This document shows positions 35,187 through 42,121 of a stretch of DNA of 64,000 nt, one piece after another; position 1 is the stretch's first letter; the number at the start of each line of letters is the position of its first letter. Below the pieces are notes generated by a model that was not told where the DNA came from, ran no database searches, and saw nothing but the letters and a program-made list of their open reading frames with translations. The stretch spans positions 1-64,000 of the forward strand of contig NZ_NEUF01000080.1 of NCBI RefSeq assembly GCF_002910915.1, given 5' to 3'. The translations under genes and the position numbers were made by a program. Source of the DNA: Streptomyces sp. SM10 (GTDB lineage Bacteria; Actinomycetota; Actinomycetes; Streptomycetales; Streptomycetaceae).

Positions 35187-35420
35187 CTACCGGTCGGCGT
35201 TCCGCCAGACGGTCAGGTCTCCCATGAGGAAGGCGAGCTCAGGCAGGGCGGTCGACTTCGTCTCGATCACGTACAGCCCGATGTTGCCCTCGTCGTCCTT
35301 CATGCAGAACTCGGATCCGGCTGCGGCCGCGGCCAGCGTCCAGCTGTGCTTGCGGGCGCTCCTGAGCATGAGGCGGCACCCGTCGAGGGTGGTGCCGTGG
35401 CCGAATATCTGCATGAACAC
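35187..35420 (-). CDS. Small hypothetical protein, probable 3' remnant of a larger gene
   Basis: From GTG at 35420 the product is 77 residues (FMQIFGHGTTLDGCRLML to LTVWRNADR). The same frame is open and coding-like, with high GC3, for another 72 codons upstream. It includes a cysteine-rich stretch TGDIRLACTEDACALRG, and reaches the TGA stop of the macro-domain gene in frame. Apart from that GTG there is no convincing start codon, so this may be the C-terminal part of a larger protein, perhaps an extracytoplasmic sensor domain, that lost its 5' end. The function is unknown. Confidence 0.5.
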   Translation of the reverse strand: MFMQIFGHGTTLDGCRLMLRSARKHSWTLAAAAAGSEFCMKDDEGNIGLYVIETKSTALPELAFLMGDLTVWRNADR

Positions 35421-35639
35421 CGTCTTTTCGCCCCGCAGTGCGCAGGCGTCCTCCGTGCAGGCGAGGCGGATGTCGCCCGTGCGAGTGCCCGACCCCGTAG
35501 CGCGCCGGACCCGGAAACCGCGTGCGGTCCTGTGGACGAGGGGCGACGCGGGGGCGTGGGGCTGTGGCTCGGTCGACGTGTGCGCCTTCCGTCCGGGGCA
35601 TGGCAGTGCGGCAACGGTCGGTGGCCTCCCCGGGTTCCT

Positions 35640-36320
35640 TCAGCGGCGGCCGGTGGTGCGCCTGGCCGGGTCGAGGCGGACGCGCTGCGTGGCGGGCGCG
35701 GCATCGAGGTCGTCGAGCTGGGCGACGATCGTGGAGCGCAGGTCGTCGTAGTCCGCGAAGGCGTGGTCGTTGAACAGGGTGTAGCCCGTCCACATCAGGT
35801 TGGCGCACACGCGCGCCGGCACCCGGCCGGTACGTGCCCCCATGCCGACGAGCGCCACCGACGCGATGCTCCTCGGCGCCTTCCTGTTCTGCTGGTGGAT
35901 CGCCTGGAACGCGGCGGCGCCGGCCAGGGCGACGTTCAGCGTCGCGCTGACGTTCTGCGAGGACGCCTCCATGGTCGGTGTGGATATGAGGAACTTCGGC
36001 TCGACCGCTCCGGACGGCACGCACACGGCACTTCCCACCGGGAGGGTCCCCCCGAACTCGTCCCGGACGGCCCGCTGCACCCGCAACTGGACACCGGCGC
36101 CGAAGGGCCGCTTGATCGCCGCGTCGGTCCCGCCGTCCATGCGGCCGCGGGAGTTGGTGGGGCTCACCCAGGCGTCCACCTTCTCGTCGAGGATGGAGCC
36201 CTTCCGGATCTCGATTTCCGGCACATCGGCGAAGGCGGCGCGCCAGGCCTCCACGACGGCGGTGTTCAGGTCGGTCAGGACCACCCGGACAGGCTGCGAC
36301 TGCACGTGGCTCGCGGTCAT
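35640..36320 (-). CDS. Macro-domain protein
   Basis: The 226-residue protein matches the macro fold, which binds or hydrolyses ADP-ribose. A beta-strand leads to DAWVSPTNSRGRMDGGTDAAI, the equivalent of the ligand-binding loop NPAN..GGGVDGAI, and later comes VALVGMGARTGRVPARVCANLM, the phosphate-binding loop. There is no signal or membrane segment, so it is cytoplasmic. It is divergent, 124 bp away, from a gene encoding an ADP-ribosyltransferase domain, so it could reverse that modification or act as the antidote. DarG is a precedent for macro domains acting as antitoxins. Catalysis is not proven by sequence. Confidence 0.85.
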   Translation of the reverse strand: MTASHVQSQPVRVVLTDLNTAVVEAWRAAFADVPEIEIRKGSILDEKVDAWVSPTNSRGRMDGGTDAAIKRPFGAGVQLRVQRAVRDEFGGTLPVGSAVCVPSGAVEPKFLISTPTMEASSQNVSATLNVALAGAAAFQAIHQQNRKAPRSIASVALVGMGARTGRVPARVCANLMWTGYTLFNDHAFADYDDLRSTIVAQLDDLDAAPATQRVRLDPARRTTGRR

Positions 36321-36444
36321 CGTTCACTCCGATCGAGAGGTGGCTGATCCACTCCTCGGAACGCTACCGGGGCCCACTGACAACGCCCCGGCCTGCGGGA
36401 GTTGGCGACGTCCGATGTCAGTGGCCGGGGATATAACTCCTCCC

Positions 36445-38142
36445 ATGCGGCCCCGGACGTACACCGCCGGGTTCACCGACGACCCTGCCCTCGACACGCC
36501 GACACCGCGGAGCGCCTTCACCATGAGCGATGCCAGCACCCCTGCGCAGCCCGACCCGAACGACCCCCTGGCCCTGGCCGAACTCTTCGCGGGCGGCGGC
36601 GAGGCGTGGCTGCCGTTGCTGAAGCCGGTCATCGAGGCGCGCCCGGACGCGGCCGGCTTCATCGGCCCGGGCCGGGGGCCGGACGTCGTGCCCGTGCGCG
36701 AGCTGACCTTCCAGGCGCTCAAGCCGAATCCGCCGCACAAGTGGAAGGTCGTCGTCTTCGGCCAGAACCCCTATCCGCGGCCGGAGAGCGCCACCGGGAT
36801 CGCCATGTTCGACAACACCTTCCACGACTGGAAGGACAGCCAGTTCGGCCGGGTCGTCAGCATCCGCTGCATCATCAAGGCAGCGGCGATGTGGAAGTAC
36901 GGCATACCCAGGAAGACCCTGGTCGCCGACCTGCGCAAGCTGCTCGACGAGCACGACACCGTCCAGCCGCCCGAGTGGTTCCAGGCGATGCTCACGCAGG
37001 GCGTGCTGCTGCTGAACGCGGCCCTCACGGCCAGCAGCGACGGGGCGATGGCGACCGATCAGCACACCAGGTTCTGGCGTCCGGCCGTCGAGCGGATCGT
37101 CGAGGAGATCCTCAAGGCCAAGCAGGGAGCCGCTCAGGAGGACCGTTACGTCGTCTTCGCCTGGTGGGGGGCTCACGCGCGCAACCTGAAGAACGTCGTC
37201 CTCCGGATCCAGGAGAGGTACCCCGACGTCGAGGTCCGGCACATCGACCACCCCAACCCCGCCGCCCAGGGCGACATCTTCTGCGAGGGCGAGCACTTCG
37301 GGACGGTGAACGCCGCCCTCGACGCGCTGGGAGCCGACGGGATCGACTGGCTGCCGAGCAGGGGATGGAACACGGCCGGGGAGGGGCTGCCCGACGGGGA
37401 GGGCGGGGCGCTGGCGGACCGGATGGGCGCCTTCATCGCGTCCACCATGGAGCTGCACCAGCTCTATCTGGACCGACTCGCGAGCGTCAAGGACGAGGGG
37501 CTGGTCCTGCCCGCGATCACCGGCGTGTTCGACACCCCGCTCCTGGACTTCCGGGAGGCCGTCGGCCCGGTCGCCTCCCTGCTCGCCGGTATCGACGGGC
37601 ATGTCGTGCGCTCGCACGCATTCGGGAAGCGCCGGGCGGACGAGACGGCCGGCGAGCTGTCCGCCGACGCCATCGCCGCCCTCCACCTCTACACCTGCGA
37701 ATCCGCCTTCTACCGGGAGATCAACGCCGTCCTGCGCTCCCCGGACCGGGAGCGGGTCGTCCCCTACCTGCCCTACCTACGGCTCCTGTTCTCGGCGGTG
37801 TCCCGGCTTCCCGCTCACCGGCAGCCGTTGTGGCGCGGGGTCGCGCTCGATCTGCGCGCGCAGTACCCGCTCGGCCGGACGGTGACCTGGTGGGGCGTGT
37901 CCTCCTGCACGTCCGAGCGGAGCGTGGCGCGGGCGTTCCTCGGCGGCCGCGGCAGGCGGACGCTCTTCGAGGTGACCCCGGTGCGGGCCGTGGGCATCCG
38001 GAGCTTCTCCGCCTTCACCGGCGAGGAGGAGTACATCCTCTCCCCGGGCACGCAGCTCAAGGTGACCGACGTCAAGGCGGACCGGGGAGGCCTCTTCACG
38101 GTGAAGCTGGAGGAGCTGGCGGAGCAGACCCTGGTGTCCTGA
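36445..38142 (+). CDS. Uracil-DNA-glycosylase-like / ADP-ribosyltransferase fusion protein
   Basis: This 565-residue protein joins two unrelated enzyme folds. Residues about 95-310 resemble family-1 uracil-DNA glycosylase: VVFGQNPYPRPESATGIAMF (motif A, but Asn108 where Ung has the catalytic Asp), GVLLLNAALTA, YVVFAWWGAHARNLKN and IDHPNPAAQG (HPS-type loop, His269). Residues about 390-560 form an R-S-ExE mono-ADP-ribosyltransferase: PLWRGVAL (Arg464), VSSCTSERSVARAFL (Ser486/Ser490) and GEEEYILSPGTQLKV (Glu527-529). The ExE form usually targets arginine. ATG at 36445 is 7 nt after TATAAC and coding bias starts there; ATG 36523 is an alternative. It overlaps the convergent membrane-protein gene by 47 bp. 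Confidence 0.88.
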   Translation: MRPRTYTAGFTDDPALDTPTPRSAFTMSDASTPAQPDPNDPLALAELFAGGGEAWLPLLKPVIEARPDAAGFIGPGRGPDVVPVRELTFQALKPNPPHKWKVVVFGQNPYPRPESATGIAMFDNTFHDWKDSQFGRVVSIRCIIKAAAMWKYGIPRKTLVADLRKLLDEHDTVQPPEWFQAMLTQGVLLLNAALTASSDGAMATDQHTRFWRPAVERIVEEILKAKQGAAQEDRYVVFAWWGAHARNLKNVVLRIQERYPDVEVRHIDHPNPAAQGDIFCEGEHFGTVNAALDALGADGIDWLPSRGWNTAGEGLPDGEGGALADRMGAFIASTMELHQLYLDRLASVKDEGLVLPAITGVFDTPLLDFREAVGPVASLLAGIDGHVVRSHAFGKRRADETAGELSADAIAALHLYTCESAFYREINAVLRSPDRERVVPYLPYLRLLFSAVSRLPAHRQPLWRGVALDLRAQYPLGRTVTWWGVSSCTSERSVARAFLGGRGRRTLFEVTPVRAVGIRSFSAFTGEEEYILSPGTQLKVTDVKADRGGLFTVKLEELAEQTLVS

Positions 38143-38863
38143 CGCGTCCGGGGGCGGCGGGAAGCCGCTGCTCCCGCCGTTCGCGGGCCCAGCGCCACCA
38201 GGCGAGGGCGAAGCCGATCCCGGCCACCAGGGCGGGAGCGGCCGACTGCGCCGTCAGCGAGGCAAGCCAGCCGGGGTTCAGCTGATCCGTGATGCCGCTG
38301 GTGAACCGACAGGTGGCCTGGGGCGGGAAGAAGCTGTACTCCAGCGTCCTGGGTGCCTGGTCTCCCCAGTCCGCGCCCGCCGAGCAGGCCCTTGACGGTC
38401 CGGCCAGCAGTTTCCACCCGGCCAGTGCGTACAGGACGAGGAACGCGGAACCGGCGACGGTGAGAGCCGTCCCCGTGCGCCGGAGCTTCTCGGTCCTGGA
38501 CATAGGCGTCACCAGACGGCCTCCGGGGCGGGGATCGAAGCACTCCGCGAGCAGGGCCAGGAACAGGGAGACGGCCAACACCAGCAGGCTGCACCAGAGC
38601 AGCGACGCCAGGACTCCGTGCCCGCCGACGGACACCACGTCCCCGCCCTGGAACTCGCAGACGGTGGCCGGGGGAAACGCCTGGTCACGCACGCGGTGGA
38701 GCTGCCCGGGCCCCTGGATCAGCCCGTGCACGCAGTCCTCGTCGTACTCCATCATGCCGAGGAGGGCGACGGCCGTGCCCGCGGCCAGGACGCTGATCGA
38801 CACTCCTGCCGTGGCCCACAGGCCTTCGGTGCGATAGCCGCCGTGCGTGCGCGCGTATGACAT
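38096..38863 (-). CDS. Four-helix membrane protein of unknown function
   Basis: The 255-residue product has about four hydrophobic helices (residues about 17-38, 85-106, 133-153, 206-226). Between helices 1 and 2, and between 3 and 4, are two external loops of similar design, each with paired cysteines and a Phe-Pro-Pro-Ala-Thr-Cys element (FPPATVCEF and FPPQATCRF). This internal repetition suggests a duplicated two-helix unit. The role is unknown. Its 3' end overlaps the glycosylase-ADP-ribosyltransferase gene on the opposite strand. Confidence 0.75.
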   Translation of the reverse strand: MSYARTHGGYRTEGLWATAGVSISVLAAGTAVALLGMMEYDEDCVHGLIQGPGQLHRVRDQAFPPATVCEFQGGDVVSVGGHGVLASLLWCSLLVLAVSLFLALLAECFDPRPGGRLVTPMSRTEKLRRTGTALTVAGSAFLVLYALAGWKLLAGPSRACSAGADWGDQAPRTLEYSFFPPQATCRFTSGITDQLNPGWLASLTAQSAAPALVAGIGFALAWWRWARERREQRLPAAPGRVRTPGSAPPAPPASP

Positions 38864-39442
38864 GCCCGTACGGTATGCGAACGCAACACCGGTCCGGTGC
38901 GGCCTGCTTGATGCGGTGAGGTCCGGCGAGCGCCTGTCCGTGCCGCGTCCCGACCCGCGGGTCCCGAAGCTCGGCCCCCGAGCGCCGGGACCTCACGTTC
39001 ACTCGTTCAGGGGTATGGCGGAGTCCGCGCCCGGCCCCACAGCTCCGCCGGTCGCGCCCGGTGCACTCGTCGCACCCGTCGCACCCGTCCCCGTCGCCCC
39101 CAGGCATCCGGGGGCCCGTGCCGGTCGTCCCCCGCCGGCGCGCCCGGACGCCCCGACGCGACCCCCGAAGGCCTCTGCCGCTCCTGTCGGACGGCTTCCC
39201 CGCTTCCACGGCGGCGGACGGTCGTTCCCGGCATCCCGGCATCCCGGCATCCCGGCATCCCGGCATCCCGGCATCCCGGCATCCCGGCATCCCGGCATCG
39301 CGGCATCGCGGTGGAAAATGGGTGAGTTTACCCATCGGAATCGCGCGTCACACGTTCCGGCGTCATCTTTTGTTCCTCTAAGCGGCTGAACTTTTGTTGA
39401 TCTGTGGCCAGTTGCGGGTGCCATGGGCCTACCCTTGACTGG
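38864..39442. other. Intergenic region with Pro/Ala-coding-like sequence and a tandem repeat
   Basis: This 579-bp gap contains no gene I can support. Open frames on both strands run through low-complexity sequence and repeat products, with no ribosome-binding site or domain. It holds repeated GTCGCACCC motifs near 39066-39100, the 8-bp tandem array at 39227-39306, a less GC-rich stretch (39320-39400), and the amidohydrolase promoter at its end. Confidence 0.6.
39227..39306. repeat. 8-bp tandem repeat, nine perfect copies plus one variant
   Basis: The unit CCCGGCAT is repeated head-to-tail nine times without change (39227-39298), followed by one CGCGGCAT copy. Units of this size usually change copy number by slippage, so the array may be polymorphic between strains. 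It lies about 135 bp upstream of the amidohydrolase start and outside any supported gene. Confidence 0.95.
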
Positions 39443-40666
39443 GTGAACCAGTTGAAGTCCCGTGCGCCCCACGCAGAGGCCGTCCTGCCCGGCACCCTGC
39501 CCGACGACCTGCGTGCCGAGCTCATCGCCTTCCGCCGTGATCTGCACATGCACCCCGAGCTCGGCAACCAGGAGTTCCGTACGACCGCCGCCATCAAGGC
39601 CAGGCTCGAGAAGGCCGGGCTGGAGCCGCGGTTGCTGCCCGGTGGCACGGGACTCGTCTGTGACGTGGGGGAGTGGGACGGGGTCACGCCGATGCTGGCG
39701 CTGCGGGGCGACATCGACGCGCTGCCGATCCCGGACACCAAGGTGGGCGTCTCCTACCGGTCCACCGTGCCCGATCGGGCGCACGCCTGCGGGCACGACG
39801 TCCACACCAGCTGCGTCCTGGGCGCCGGACTCGTCCTGAGCCAGCTGGACCGGCAGGGGCTGCTGCCCCGCCCCGTGCGGCTGATCTTCCAGCCCGCGGA
39901 GGAGGTGCTGCCGGGCGGTGCCGCCGACGCGGTCGCGGCCGGGGTGCTGGACGGCGTCGGGCGGATCATCGGGGTGCACTGCGACCCGAAGGTGGACGTG
40001 GGGAAGGTCGGGCTCCGGATCGGGCCCATCACCTCGGCCTGCGACCGGCTGGAGGTCTCGCTGGACGGGCCCGGCGGACACACCGCCCGCCCGCACCTCA
40101 CCACCGACCTGGTCACCGCCGCCGCCCGCGTCGCCACCGACGTGCCGGCGCTGCTCGCACGCCGGGTCGACGCTCGGGCGGGGATGGCCGTCACCTGGGG
40201 CCGGCTCCAGACCGGCCACGCGCCCAACGTCATCCCGCAGCACGCCGAGCTCTCCGGGACGGTCCGCTGCCTCGATCTGGAGAGCTGGCGGCAGGCGCCC
40301 GACCTGGTGCACGCGGCGATCGACGAGGTGGCCGGAATGTACCGGGCGAAGACGGTGATCGACTACGTCCGTGGCGTGCCGCCCGTGGTGAACGAGGCGG
40401 AGACGATCGGTCTCCTCGACGCCGCGATGGCGATCCGCCGCGGATCGTATGCGATCGAGGACACCGAACAGAGCCTGGGCGGGGAGGACTTCTCCTGGTA
40501 TCTGGAGAAGATCCCGGGTGCCATGGCCAGGCTCGGAGTCCGGGCTCCCGGCGACACCCGCGGTCTGGACCTGCACCGGGGAAACTTCGACGTGGACGAA
40601 GAGGCGATCACGGTCGGGGTGGAGCTGTTCACGGCCGCCGCGTTGCTCGACGGCAACGGCTCGTAA
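39443..40666 (+). CDS. M20 family amidohydrolase/aminoacylase
   Basis: This 407-residue metal-dependent amidohydrolase of the hippurate/aminoacylase group has FRRDLHMHPELGNQEFRT, LALRGDIDALPI, RAHACGHDVHTSCVLGAG (metal-binding His/Asp), IFQPAEEVLPGGA (catalytic Glu pair), DGPGGHTARPH (dimerisation/lid domain) and TEQSLGGEDFSWYLEKIPG near the end. It removes acyl groups from N-acyl amino acids or related amides in the cytoplasm. GTG at 39443 stands 7 nt after a -10-like TACCCT and has no ribosome-binding site, suggesting a leaderless transcript. Confidence 0.92.
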   Translation: MNQLKSRAPHAEAVLPGTLPDDLRAELIAFRRDLHMHPELGNQEFRTTAAIKARLEKAGLEPRLLPGGTGLVCDVGEWDGVTPMLALRGDIDALPIPDTKVGVSYRSTVPDRAHACGHDVHTSCVLGAGLVLSQLDRQGLLPRPVRLIFQPAEEVLPGGAADAVAAGVLDGVGRIIGVHCDPKVDVGKVGLRIGPITSACDRLEVSLDGPGGHTARPHLTTDLVTAAARVATDVPALLARRVDARAGMAVTWGRLQTGHAPNVIPQHAELSGTVRCLDLESWRQAPDLVHAAIDEVAGMYRAKTVIDYVRGVPPVVNEAETIGLLDAAMAIRRGSYAIEDTEQSLGGEDFSWYLEKIPGAMARLGVRAPGDTRGLDLHRGNFDVDEEAITVGVELFTAAALLDGNGS

Positions 40667-40731
40667 CCGGACAGGACACCTTCTGTTCGCGACGATCCGA
40701 TAACGGCTTCCGTACAGGCTCTTATCTGACA

Positions 40732-40746
40732 TCTACGCGCGTTACG
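40732..40746. promoter_or_regulatory. Putative nucleoside-regulon operator, bmp promoter
   Basis: TCTACGCGCGTTACG matches the CTACGCGYGTAG palindrome found at three other nucleoside-metabolism promoters (10 of 12 core positions). It overlaps a plausible -10 (TACGAT, 40743-40748), about 60 bp before the lipoprotein gene. Confidence 0.6.
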
Positions 40747-40804
40747 ATCGCCGCGAAACCAGCGCCGGAAGAGGCGCTTCGGTCAGGTTTGAAGGAGCCT
40801 TCCC

Positions 40805-41857
40805 TTGCGCCGGATCACCAGGATTGCCACCGTGGGCGTCATGTCCGCGGCGCTCGCGCTCAGCGTCAGCGCGTGTGGCGACTCGTCGTCGGACAGCAGC
40901 ACGTCGTCCGACTCCAAGGCCGACACGACGGCCATCGCCTACGACATCGGTGGCCGCGGCGACCAGTCGTTCAACGACGCCGCCTACGCCGGTCTCGCCA
41001 AGGCCGAGAAGGACCTCGGCGTCAAGGGCACCGAGGCCGAGCCCTCCGAGGGTGAAGCGGACGCGGACAAGGTCCAGCGCCTCACCTCGCTGGCCCGTGC
41101 CGGCAACAACCCGGTCATCGGTGTCGGCTTCGCCTACGCGCCCGCCATCAAGAAGGTCGCTCCGAAGTACCCGAAGATCACCTTCGGCATCATCGACGAC
41201 TCCTCGGTGACCGGCGACAACATCGCCAACATCGTCTTCAACGAGGAGCAGGGCTCCTACCTCGCCGGTGTCGCCGCCGCCAAGGTCACCAAGACGAAGA
41301 AGGTCGGCTTCATCGGCGGTGTCGAGACCCCGCTGATCAAGAAGTTCGAGGCCGGCTTCATCCAGGGCGTCAAGGACACCGACGCCTCGGTCAACGTCCT
41401 CCCGCAGTACCTGACCCAGCCGCCGGACTTCTCGGGCTTCTCCAAGCCCGACCTCGGCAAGGCGGCCGCCCAGGGGCAGCTCGACAAGGGTGCCGACGTG
41501 GTCTACTCGGCGGCTGGTCTGGCCGGTTCCGGTGCCATCGAGGCCGTCTCCAAGGCCGGCAAGTGGAACATCGGCGTCGACTCCGACCAGTACAAGCAGG
41601 AAGGGCTCGCCGCCTACAAGGCGTCGATCCTGACCTCGGTCACCAAGGACGTCGAGGACTCCGTCTTCAACCTGATCAAGTCCGTCCAGGACGGCAAGCC
41701 GCAGTCCGGTGAGGTCCGCTACGGCCTCGACAAGGACGGTGTCGGCCTGGCCATGTCCAACCCGGCCTTCACCAAGATGACCGAGGTCATCGCGGCCGTG
41801 GACAAGGCGAAGAAGGAAATCATCGACGGCGCGATCACCGTCAAGACCGCCCCGTAA
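40805..41857 (+). CDS. BMP family nucleoside-binding lipoprotein
   Basis: This 350-residue periplasmic-type binding protein of the BmpA/PnrA family captures nucleosides for the ABC importer encoded next. The signal peptide ends in lipobox LSVSAC (Cys about residue 24), followed by a Ser/Asp linker. AYDIGGRGDQSFNDAAYAGL is the family's conserved ligand-site opening. GVGFAYAPAIKKVAPKYP, FNEEQGSYLAGVAAA and VGFIGGVETPLIKKFEAGFIQGVK are also typical. The start is TTG with AAGGAG about 8 nt upstream. A GC-rich hairpin after it probably lowers read-through, which would give excess binding protein over transporter. Confidence 0.94.
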   Translation: MRRITRIATVGVMSAALALSVSACGDSSSDSSTSSDSKADTTAIAYDIGGRGDQSFNDAAYAGLAKAEKDLGVKGTEAEPSEGEADADKVQRLTSLARAGNNPVIGVGFAYAPAIKKVAPKYPKITFGIIDDSSVTGDNIANIVFNEEQGSYLAGVAAAKVTKTKKVGFIGGVETPLIKKFEAGFIQGVKDTDASVNVLPQYLTQPPDFSGFSKPDLGKAAAQGQLDKGADVVYSAAGLAGSGAIEAVSKAGKWNIGVDSDQYKQEGLAAYKASILTSVTKDVEDSVFNLIKSVQDGKPQSGEVRYGLDKDGVGLAMSNPAFTKMTEVIAAVDKAKKEIIDGAITVKTAP

Positions 41858-41888
41858 CGACTCCGGTCGTCACGCGCTGGTTTCCCGT

Positions 41889-41923
41889 GGGCCCGGAGTG
41901 CGCACCCTTGCCGCTCCGGGCCC
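41889..41923 (+). terminator. Hairpin between the binding-protein and ATPase genes
   Basis: GGGCCCGGAG and CTCCGGGCCC form a perfect 10-bp stem with a 15-nt loop, 31 bp after the lipoprotein stop. It fits a terminator or processing/stabilising structure before the separate downstream promoter. Confidence 0.65.
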
Positions 41924-42030
41924 GTGGGGTGCTCATCGAAGAAGTTGTGCCCCTCGCAGTGCCCCGCCGCGCCGACTCCGCACCAGGAGTCCGGCCGTGC
42001 CGAGTGCCTGCGCCTCACGATTCGGCAGCG

Positions 42031-42042
42031 CTACGCGTGTAG
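42031..42042. promoter_or_regulatory. Putative nucleoside-regulon operator, ABC-cdd operon
   Basis: CTACGCGTGTAG is a near-perfect palindrome matching the sites before bmp, deoA and add. It lies just upstream of a TAACTT/GATAAC -10 candidate (42058-42065), 80 bp before the ATPase gene. Confidence 0.65.
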
Positions 42043-42121
42043 ACAGCCCTTTGGCGCGATAACTTCACCCCACCCCCTGCCCTCTGTGCCCCCGCTCCTG
42101 TCCGGCCAAGGAGAGTGCGTC

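Noticed and set aside
39227..39306. CRISPR-like array
   Set aside because: The 8-bp units are contiguous with no spacers and no cas genes are nearby; it is a simple tandem repeat.
38847..39389. Possible 180-residue Pro/Ala-rich protein across the tandem repeat
   Set aside because: No ribosome-binding site, overlap with the start of a real gene on the other strand, and repeats that translate to HPGIPASR only because of the 8-bp period.
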